From: Branchiostoma floridae
Taxonomy: Eukaryota > Chordata > Leptocardii > Amphioxiformes > Branchiostomatidae
DNA length: 64,000 nt
Direction: 5' to 3'
Assembly (NCBI RefSeq): GCF_000003815.2
Contig: NW_023365701.1
Span: forward strand, 415,287-479,286
Under the pieces are notes generated by a model. That model was not told the DNA's origin, ran no database searches, and saw only the letters and a program-made list of their open reading frames with translations. Made by a program: the position numbers and the translations under genes. Position 1 is the stretch's first letter; each line of letters begins with the position of its first letter. Shown here piece after piece: positions 23,501 to 31,700 of this stretch.

Positions 23501-26500
23501 GCCGCTGGTGTATTCGGCCACACCTGGTAGGATTTTCACGCGGTTAGATGGTTTAGCCCAGTGGGATAATTTGTCGGCCACACTCCCGCCGTGCAAAACT
23601 CGTACCGGGTGTGAAAGATTACCCCGGCGATGGAAAGACCCTCCTGTCCCGCAGGTAGCCTGGCCAATCCACGGTAGACTGGATTCCAGGTTAAGGACAC
23701 AATGGCGGGGGCATGGCAAACTCGGGACCTATAGATTCAGTGTCGAATGCTCAAGTACAAGTTTGGACCCCCTACTAGTTTATAAAATAATAGAGAACAG
23801 TCTTACCTTCCATGTGTCCATGAAGGGAACATCAGGAGTAGCCAGTACTGCTCGGCCATTCTCGTCTTTAGGATAGTACACATCCCCTCTCTGTGAACAA
23901 GGAAAGTGTGTAGATTGACTAGACGTTAAGAGCCACAGACATGCTTTAGGCCAAGGATGTCCTTGTTTAGAATAGATCAAAGGGGCTTGCATGAATAAAT
24001 GAGGGAAAATGAATCATACAAGTGAAGTCAGCCTGCTTGACTTAAACGATACGTTCAACTGCTGTCTCTTTGTTGAATTTAGCAAAAAAGCTTTGATGGT
24101 ACAGTCAAACCGGTGTACAGCAGCCACTCATGCAACTGGCCACATGTGACCACTATAGAGAGAAAATGTAAATAGATCACAAGCAATAAGTTATTTGCAA
24201 ACTCAAAATCTTTGCAAATCATGATCATTTTTAAACCTAGTGCAGGGTGACATACGGCTGCTGTATGGTCACAATAGGCAGTGTTTGTGTACATTGTATC
24301 TACGGGACTGAACATTAATTGTGCCACCATGTTAGACAGGTGGCTGCTATAGACTACTAGTATTTACTGATGTCCATGGGAAAAATTTCAAGGGACTGAC
24401 AAAAAGTGACCACAGCTTATAGCCAGGGATCGATGTGCAAAGGTGGCCGCTGATACAGTTTAAGATTTTACCAGTTATATATATCATATGGTGGGTTAGA
24501 TAATTATTCCACTGACACAACTGTCCACCAGCTTCTATCAGTTTTGAGTGTAACGTTACAGAGATATAGCATAGAATCGGATATAGATGTTGATTTATTT
24601 TAATTAACTTAGACAAGACAGAATGCAAACCTACCGTCCATGCTACAGGGAAGTGCATGAGGTACAGGTCCAAATAGTCTAGTCCCAGGTCGGTTAGGCT
24701 CCTCTGACAGGCTGGTAGGACATCATCGGGGTGGTGCCTCGTGTTCCACAACTGAAACGGGAGAGACAGAAATTTGATTCAAAGTAGGACAGAAAGTCCA
24801 TAAGTGATGTTAGGTTGCGTAATCAATCCTTTTTCATGTAGGCATGCGCTTTCTGAAGAAAATAAAAAAAATAAGCTACATTGCTTTTTTTTCACTGACA
24901 GTATTAAATCATGCTATCTAAAGAGACAGTAACTGTAGACGTTATAGAGAAGGAAAGAAAGATAATACCACCAAGAAATACAGTATCTGTAGGAGAGAGA
25001 TGAGGAAAGGAAAGAAATCACGCCACTAAGATTAATAATAGTTGGGCATAGCTAGTTGGTGAAAAGTAGTAAGCTAAGAGAGATGCAAATAAGGAAGGAA
25101 AATGATCACGCCACCCATGTTGGTTTATGTTGTATTTAGTTAGACTAACACCCCTATGTTACGTTGGTTCCGTCCGATAGTCAGTCCGACCACCGACTCC
25201 TACTGTACGCCATGTTGGAATAAAGCTCCTCAAGTTAGTTGCACTTGTGTCGCCCGTGAGTCGCTCCCTTTAGCGGCCCTTGTGGTCTCATTGATGAGTT
25301 TTTTCTTCCCATAGACTTCTATGTATTAATTCGTGGTTTAAATGGGCGCGTTCATAATGAAGCTACGTGAAATTTCAGCAGATTTTTCATTCTATGTCGA
25401 GCACATTTACCCTATACCGTGGGAAAAAATTGCCAATGTAAACTATACGTAGGAACTTTTTTTATAGCAATTACAAACTACGATTAGTCAATCCCCACAA
25501 AAGGCACTTTTTCGCTGCTATTGTACAACCGCACCACTCAGAAACCACGACTGTGTACCTCCGACCTAGCGCGCGGCTGCAAAACTTTACCTGCTAATTT
25601 CTTCAGTTACAAATAAGCTTTCACCAATCTAACTTTTGAGATCAGTTCCGCTGGCTAAAAGGGAATTTCTCACCGCTAAAAACATGCGTCCGTGCAGCCG
25701 TTCATTTTTGGCTCGGATCTCTTTTAGGGTCCCCACTCGCGGAATAATACATCAATGAGACCTTGTACCTAACCGGTGCATATACATGTACATTGCAGTA
25801 CGGCGCAAGTTTTCTACCAACCCTTCTGTTTTCATCTTTAATTCTGAACCACCAGCTACATTTTTATCCTATATAAAATATAGCTTAAAATACATTCATC
25901 AAACACAAATATGCATCAAGTGTAGATTACTGTAAACAGGTTGATTTTTTTGTCAAGACTTGAAGGAGTTCCCCCACCCCTTCCTCCCTACATCTGCTTG
26001 GATATTACAGTGAATGAGGCGTTGACGAATCGGCTGCTAACCTTACTGGTGATGAAGATATCCTTCCTCTCCACCACAGATCCGACCTTCTCCTGTAGCG
26101 CCCGTCCGACCGCCTGCTCTTCCGCGTAGGATTCCGCATTGTCGATGTGACGGTACCCCGTATCTATGGCAACCTTCACGGCTTCGTAGATTGGTTCAGT
26201 GGAAGTCTGCAAATCAAAGAATAATTAGTCATTAAATTATCTGGTGTATTTGCAGCCAGTACTAGTAGGTACCCAATGTGTTGAGTAATGAGGCTGATTT
26301 ACATGCTCGAGGCACCTCTTTGAATACGGAATCCCCGTTTTACGTCCTATCCGAAAAATGAATTGTGTGAATTCTTGGTCTGGCTACAGCATCCGGTCGT
26401 GTCTAAGTGGTCTCTCACCCAAGTACTGACCGGACTGCACGTTGTTTAGCTTCCGAGGTCCAAGGGATTGGGTGTACCATCATCATCATCATTGGGTGTA

Positions 26501-27011
26501 CCAATGTGCTACCAAACCTGTGTCTACACAATCTCTTGTCGCTAACTGGGGGCAGGCAGCTAGGAGTGTAACAGTGGGGTTTAAGTGTCACCAACTCACC
26601 AGTCTGATGGGTCCAGACCTTTGGCCTTGTAGTGCATTGGGTTTGTGACAGACAGGGTTCGGCATGGGTTCTAATCCCAGGAGTCAGAATATAAGTGCCA
26701 TGCCCTTTGTATTTCAGGAGCACGATTTAGTAACGCAGATTTCTGACTCATTGCAGCCGCAGCAAAAACATAAATTTCAACATCTATAGTAGTGCGAGGG
26801 TTTGCATGGTAAGGGCTACCCTCCTGAGGTGTCGCCAAAAATTATACATAAAACGGAAACAGTCTACAAAATCATTGAACCAATTTACCTGCCAAGTTCC
26901 TACCGATCCCGGCCCTGTTCCTAGCCCCAGCAGAGGCATCTGTGCCCCGGTTCGGAGTGTGGCTGCAGGCAGGGCCATGTTGGGGGCGTGCCGAGATATG
27001 TACCTGAGCAA
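11552..27011 (-). CDS. AKR-1: aldo-keto reductase gene, ten exons, probably decaying
   Basis: Coding exons from 5' to 3' on the minus strand: 27011-26889 (first ATG at 26978), 26206-26042, 24751-24635, 23890-23807, 16214-16097, 15099-15002, 14008-13924, 13474-13391, 12193-12110 and 11594-11552. Boundaries and phases match AKR-2 exon for exon. The product would be a cytosolic NADPH-dependent oxidoreductase. The catalytic Asp and Tyr (HIDNAESY), the Lys closing exon 2 (ITSK), the His of LMHFP and the nucleotide motif VPKS are all present. Three lesions are seen: exon 16214-16097 is 118 nt instead of 117, with one extra base in the GVSNF codons; exon 12193-12110 is one base longer than its partner; and its donor reads TGGAAGTT where GT is expected. 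Exon 1 carries an extra GPGSVGT segment. It could be a pseudogene, a disrupted allele or sequencing error; the family assignment is secure. Confidence 0.85.
12488..12800. repeat. Interspersed repeat fragment (copy at 15318-15450)
   Basis: TATATAGCCGGTATAACCCCC, CTTTGCAAGCATGCGACG and GGCAGCAGCTGG-TAT-TTACAC here correspond to the order GGTATAACTGCCCTTCGAGC, TTTGCAGGGACGTGGCG, GGCAGCAGCTGG at 15318-15450. The downstream frame reads protein-like ([15 protein letters not shown]), suggesting the 3' part of an old retroelement. Confidence 0.45.
12917..12970. repeat. TG/TCTG microsatellite
   Basis: A run of TCTG and TG dinucleotides inside an AKR-1 intron. Confidence 0.9.
14055..14420. mobile_element. 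Decayed hAT-like MITE copy
   Basis: It has GGTACAGGGTACAG and GGTCC-rich sequence at the left and an AATTAGAAAAAATGGTCTGG / CCTATATACAGTACCCACCCC block at the right, as in the full copy at 21263-21671. The ends are eroded. Confidence 0.45.
15124..15315. mobile_element. MITE of the TACTGTAAA...TTTACAGTA family, copy 1
   Basis: The ends TACTGTAAAAGCAGAAA and GCACTTACAGTA are inverted repeats; the inside carries GCGAA/TTCGC-rich inverted blocks. Related copies are at 19022-19239, 22188-22293 and 61997-62150. This one lies just 3 bp outside the donor-side half of the AKR-1 exon region (intron upstream of exon 15002-15099). Confidence 0.65.
15525..15620 (+). mobile_element. SINE-like fragment
   Basis: GTAACAGTGGGGTT, CAGACCTTTTGGTGCAGTGG and GTTGGGTTTGTG correspond to the longer copy at 26567-26700. 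Confidence 0.4.
16005..16135 (-). repeat. 91-bp duplication of an exon 3' end and splice donor in AKR-1
   Basis: The genuine donor of exon 16214-16097 is at 16096. A second copy of the last ~35 exon bases plus GTAAG lies with its donor at 16005, exactly 91 bp further on. The same arrangement, with the same 91-bp step, is found in AKR-2 (34709-34930). Confidence 0.8.
16391..16432. repeat. CCAAGGAGGTT hairpin
   Basis: CCAAGGAGGTTGAA at 16391-16404 pairs with TTCAGCCTCCTTGG at 16419-16432. It is one of four such hairpins in the window. Confidence 0.6.
19022..19239. mobile_element. MITE of the TACTGTAAA...TTTACAGTA family, copy 2
   Basis: GTGTAAATGCAGAAATGTTCG at the left and AATGCATTTACAGTAC at the right, with CCGCGAA / TTCGCGG-type internal inverted blocks (ACCGCGAACTTAAAACCACC). 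Confidence 0.7.
19931..20420 (+). mobile_element. 490-bp MITE with GGTCTCATTGATG termini, forward copy
   Basis: The 13-bp terminal inverted repeats are exact (19931-19943 and 20408-20420). A copy of the same element in opposite orientation is at 25284-25762, and the two are similar along their whole length. There is no coding capacity. Confidence 0.8.
20429..20773. mobile_element. TTAA-flanked MITE, copy 2
   Basis: The ends match the element at 3325-3645 (GCTAAGGGCACAACCCGCCG). The right flank is TTAA; the left flank is TTACA, a one-base departure. It sits 8 bp beyond the end of the 490-bp MITE. Confidence 0.65.
21263..21671. mobile_element. Full-length non-autonomous hAT-like element
   Basis: The termini TAGGGGTGGGTACCGGTACAG (21263-21283) and the inverted copy at 21651-21671 differ at two positions. 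Flanks ATCTAGAC (21255-21262) and ATCTAAAC (21672-21679) form an 8-bp target duplication with one mismatch, the size typical of the hAT superfamily. Confidence 0.75.
22188..22293. mobile_element. Short MITE of the TACTGTAAA family, copy 3
   Basis: TACTGTAAATGCAGAAAC at the left and CCTTTACAGTGA at the right, with the interior half lost. Confidence 0.55.
22413..23035. mobile_element. SINE fragment in direct duplicate around an inserted element
   Basis: The blocks at 22413-22568 and 22883-23035 are nearly identical and carry the SINE segment CCTCCCCGACCAAAGTCAGG ... GTGAAGTGAGGAAGG ... AAAGTGCCTTTCCTAAG, also present in the SINE at 60870-61090. Between them lies the element described at 22569-22880. 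Confidence 0.6.
22569..22880. mobile_element. GTACAGCAGCCAC element, copy 1 (copy 2 at 24112-24460)
   Basis: The two copies are almost identical over about 310 bp, so they are recent. Copy 2 shows imperfect terminal inverted repeats TGTACAGCAGCCAC / GTGGCCGCTGATACA; the right end of copy 1 is truncated. Confidence 0.65.
23042..23422. mobile_element. Harbinger-like MITE with TAA target duplication
   Basis: GGCCTAGGAAAAAAATGTTG at the left is matched by the inverted copy ending CCTAGGCC at 23422, giving arms of about 33 bp. TAA flanks both sides (23039-23041, 23423-23425). A 3-bp TWA target is typical of PIF/Harbinger. Confidence 0.7.
23426..23690. mobile_element. MITE with CCTGGAATCCAGT termini
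   Basis: CCTGGAATCCAGTTTAC at the left and GTAGACTGGATTCCAGG at the right. The flanks are TAA (shared with the preceding element) and TTA. There is no gene inside. Confidence 0.65.
24112..24460. mobile_element. GTACAGCAGCCAC element, copy 2
   Basis: A nearly identical partner of 22569-22880, here with the fuller right end GGTGGCCGCTGATACA. It sits inside the AKR-1 intron upstream of exon 23890-23807. Confidence 0.65.
25284..25762 (-). mobile_element. 490-bp MITE family, inverted copy
   Basis: Same 13-bp termini as 19931-20420, in opposite orientation. The flanks TTGT/TTGT suggest a 4-bp target duplication. Confidence 0.8.
26567..26700 (+). mobile_element. tRNA-derived SINE-like sequence
   Basis: It contains TTGTAGTGCATTGGGTTTGTG (box A-like) and GGGTTCTAATCCCAGG (box B-like), with tRNA-like spacing but no cloverleaf. 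It is related to 15525-15620. Confidence 0.55.
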
Positions 27012-28753
27012 CTGTCAACAAAAACAACAGAACAAAGCTTCAGTTGGAAGTGAAGGAAGCATATAAAATCTGTACCAAGTTTGGTCAAGTATCTGTGACT
27101 AAGACGGTGCTATTCAAGATAAAAATGGATTTCCATGTTGGAACACAGCAAGCTATAAGTCTATAATAGCTACGAGCCTGCACATGGGACAACCTAACGT
27201 TACATAAAATGTAAACAAAGAATCATGGTAGAATGTGAGAAGAAAATATTACATTTGTGAGCCTAGTCATGCCAAATTCGGCGACGGTTGGTTGTTGCAG
27301 TGCCCTTCCAGTTCTCAGAAAAGTGTAGACGAGCTAGCTAAAGGAATTGTACGTCCAGTTTCGCAAGAAAGAACAGAGTAATGCATGCAGCAGTCTGCAA
27401 AACTACCTACCAGTGTCCCAAATGAAATGCTTACAAAAGACAACGAGGTAGAAGCGACACCTAGCGATCGCTATCCACATAGCAGCAATAAGCAAACACT
27501 CGTCGGAGACTTAAATTGCATAACACCTGAAACTATGTAGACATGGCGTGTTTTGAATTGATGTTTGGGTTTGTTAATATCAACTTTTAGCTGATATTTT
27601 GCCAGTTATTCATAAGGAGATCTTACCTACACTTGACAATACATACTCTCTCTTTGTCAGTCAGTCTATACATACCTAAGTATGTACATTATGCAGTACG
27701 TTCTAAGTTTAAGTTTGACTGCCCCCTAGACCTTCAGCTAAATAATCAAGGATCCTGTCCACATTGGTACCCTTTAACTTTTACTGAATTGCATTGAACA
27801 GTTAAACGAAGTTTTAATTGTGTTGTCCATTTGCAAATACATGTACGACAAGTTTAATGCCCCCTACCTGTAACTGATATGCTTAAATGTTTGTGGCCAT
27901 TCGTACTCGTGTTTTACCTGTGGCTTTGTTCTAATTTCAAAAGAGACCATGGCGTTCAAAAGAAAGACCGCGAACTCAATATACCTCGTGCCATCTTAAG
28001 TCCACTCGTGTATCTAAACCGTGGACGTAGCCAACGTCAACAAGGCAACCGCGGCAACACCCGCTGGCCAAAACAGGTACGTTAACAGTTACTAGGTACG
28101 TTAACGTTCACTTGTTACATCGACAGAAAAATAGAGCAATTTTCATGCTCTTCTAGTAGACTACACGCTACGACTTTTTACGAAACGCGCATGTGTACCA
28201 TGTTGTATGTACATGCCTTTGTATGTATCGTCATGAGGTTTTGTTTACCGTTATAATAGTAACTATCTAGACATTGTAACTTTCTGAATTACATTGTACT
28301 ACTAAGTATACATTTGTTCAAAAATCAAGTCCCGCGTGGTTTTAATACATAACGGACACAAACTTACTATATGTGGTATGATGAACAGGTGGTCTTTGCC
28401 ACTTGTTTGTATACTAGCTAAGTTAGCACGAAATAGCGCGGGTGACCATTATATGCGTTTTGCATTGCATAGGGTTGGCCTAGTAGTGACACCATGAATA
28501 AAGTGCCTGGATTTTTCTACCTCGTTTCAAGGAGGTTATATCACCTCCTTGCTCGTTTGTTATCACATGCAACTCAAAATATGTTGTTACACTATTAACT
28601 ACGTGTGTTCATCTAGTACTAAAACGGCCAATAGTGATTATGCCCATGTCTTAAACGTGATCCATTCTTAGATAAGATCACTGTCATCTTAAGAAATTAT
28701 TGTGTTTCTTTAAGGATTGATCTTCAGTTATCCTGACCTGTGACAAGTGAACC
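27012..28753. promoter_or_regulatory. Shared upstream region of the two divergent AKR genes
   Basis: The first coding exons of AKR-1 (minus) and AKR-2 (plus) point away from each other across about 1.7 kb, so a bidirectional or paired promoter is likely here. I see no clear TATA box. A CAAGGAGGT...ACCTCCTTG hairpin lies at 28528-28551. A possible noncoding exon ends at a donor near 28075 (AAACAG, then GTACGT), but this is weak. Confidence 0.4.
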
Positions 28754-31700
28754 ATGGGCTGCTCGGGGAGCAAAGGGGAAGCCAACGGTACGAAGGTTTT
28801 GTTATTTTAGTATGATACACCACAAATTGATAATATACAAGCATAAAATGTGACGTATACACTTGTTCGCACACGGACACATACGCACAGATAACATACA
28901 CATACGTGTACACATACTCACACACACACATGTACACACACACGCACACACACACACACACATATGCGCACACACATACACACACACACACACACACAAT
29001 CGCACATACATGCACCGTGAAACATATACACACAAACCGTGACAATACTAATAGTTTAATTGCACGAGCTTACTGGTTTCTTGTGGGGCTGTAGAAAGGT
29101 TATAAGGTCACGAGACAAATAACCTTGTTAAACTGGTTAAAACCGCCGCTTTCTTCCTACACGCAGGCGCAATCAACTCATCAAGACATGTGACAAATAT
29201 TCCCTTTATTCTTATGATTTATTTTCACTATGAAGAACAACTCAAACTAAGATGCCGTAGGGGGTAATAAGGACATGTGACTTCATCATTTAAAACATGT
29301 GGTCTCAACTACGTTATACTATCTCGTACTAAAGTTCACACTACTCCGACACGACTACATATACGTGACGCGCACGTATAAGGTGTCTTACTTTGTTCGA
29401 TCTCACTTTAATTCAACGTAAGTTGAGTTCTCGGTGACTCTTTACTTCTAAATAGATGTTTTTTAAAGTCATGCTGGTAATTTATGTAGTAAGACAAGTA
29501 TCACAATTGAAGACAAATATTCATACCCCATTCGTATGGAATTGTACTACAAAGAACGATTCCAACAGAAATGCCGCAAGGGTCCACAAATATAGGCATG
29601 TGACCCCAATTAAGAAGAAAGCCACACCCCTTTCACATTTATAAGGTCCTTCTCTTATCAATGCCCACTCTTTCTGGTCAGGTGAGGTAAGGTTTGTTTG
29701 ATCTCTTCGAACACAAGCTCTCTGAGACTCTACTCTTTTTCGCGGGGTGGTTTTAAGGTGTACAAAAGGCGCTCTCACGGTGCGGTGTTACATATAAAAT
29801 CTCAAAGCAGACGTATACGTATACGTCGTTATTTTATAGTCTAGTTTGATCGCCTTTTACATGGTTTAATTGTTGATAATTGTTTGGTTACTTAAGCATT
29901 CTTGGAGACGGAAAGAAGTCTATCAGACAGATTCAGTAAGGATCCGGCACAGTCTCGATGTTTACGCCTGTTTTTTCAGCATTCAGTACGTCTTCTATGT
30001 GAGGAGTTGTCGTCATCACTATCTTTATTCGTTGATCAAGGTTAGACATTTAGGCTAACAATGTTTAAAAACAATTCAATCTCCGCAACTGGAACTTCCG
30101 CTGAAGTACCATGGACAACCGCTAGGAGGTCTATTATCAAACTTTGTTTTCTCAATGGTTGACAGTGAATTGAAATGGACTTTGCACGGGTTGTCAGTGT
30201 TGCACTAAGCGTGGCTTACGTAATGGCAGTGTTTGGTGATTTTGAATGTTTGTCAAGTGTACGTGTATGTACTCTACATCCCGACCTGATGCCCTTTAAC
30301 CTAGATTTTAGCGATTCTGCACAAATCTGGCTTTACTACATTGAATGTCCTGTCATACATAGCCCTTGCGTATCTCAATACAAGTGTAGTTTAAAATCAT
30401 CATCTAGTTCACCTCCCCTACTGTAGTTGGTAGCGACGAATTCCACACTTTGATGGTTCTGACACAGTTCTAAGGCTGACGAGGGCATAAGAAGTTTCAA
30501 AGGTAAGAAATGGTAAGGTGTGTCATATGGTGTCATGAAAAGGTCACACGTTGATATCGCCATCTAAAGAGAGGCCGGTATTGTACTGAATTGAAACGTG
30601 TTGCACGCTTCGATAGTTTCAAGGGCTGCTCAAACGTTGAAGATCGCGAGTGCAGAAGGAAACTTTGTGTTCTCGCATGTGGTAGAAAGGTAAAGTCACA
30701 CATGTTCAAAGCTTTGGGATAGATCAAAGACTGTTCCAACTTTGACGAGGACTATATAGCTTAGTAAAAGCCAAACGGTTTAGATAATGAAAAGGTAAGG
30801 TGTGTTTTGCTATGCTGTCACGGAAAGGTCGTAGGTGTGTCACAACTTCTAATGTAATCAGTCACGAACCTTTTTCTGTCTCGGTGAACAATGTAACAAG
30901 TGACCGTGACAAATACTCTCACCCGACTTGTCGTGTTGTCAGTAAGCAAGGGTTTATGGCGAGAGCTGTTTGAAAACTCTTCCTGTCCTCTCAGTGAAGA
31001 GGCTGTGCTAAGCCATAAGGTAAGTCTGTTAGCTAGGTGTGTATCTTAGCTCTAAGGTCGCTGTCATGTCTAAGACTTGGCTCAAACTTCTTTAATTTGT
31101 CGGAGTAAACTCGAAGGCCACCGAGTTTTTTCTCCGTATTTCTGGTGATTGGTTTTCATTCGAAATTCGTTGTCTCCTGACACCCCTATCACGGTTCCAT
31201 AGGGAGGGCTAAAGGGGTATAGTCCCGGTCGGTTTCTGAATTTTGGAGGACACCAGCTCTCACAATCGTGCTGCAGGCACATTTGCGAGAACGTACCAAA
31301 ATAATAGCCTCTACCAGGCGCCGTGGATCGTTGGTCAAATAGTAGAAATTGGACAAACAGAGGGAATAGTTTGTTTGGGGAGTCGGTCGGATTCGCGGGC
31401 CGTGTACTGATACTCTACTACTTTTTTTAGTCGTTTTTATCGGGCTTTCTATGTTGGCATTTGGAGTACGCCAGCCAAAGTTAGGTTTTGACAATGCAAG
31501 GTACAAATACAAAATAGAAAGCCCGATAAAAACGACTAGAAAAACGTTAAAAAAACAGCCGGAGCCTAACCTCTGCTTGGATAGTAGTCCTACTCTCCTA
31601 GCACACTGCTAGTATTCCCTCTATTTGTTAAATTTCTACTACATGTACATGTTTTTGACTAATTTCTACTATTTGCCATCGATCTACTGAGACTGGTAGA

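Noticed and set aside
23273-23876. Two 120-150-codon frames on both strands
   Set aside because: They run through two MITEs with inverted ends; no domain is recognisable.
28728-29094. Cys-Val and His-Thr rich frames around the AKR-2 first exon
   Set aside because: They follow the CA microsatellite; only the short MGCSGSK exon at its edge has splice-phase support.
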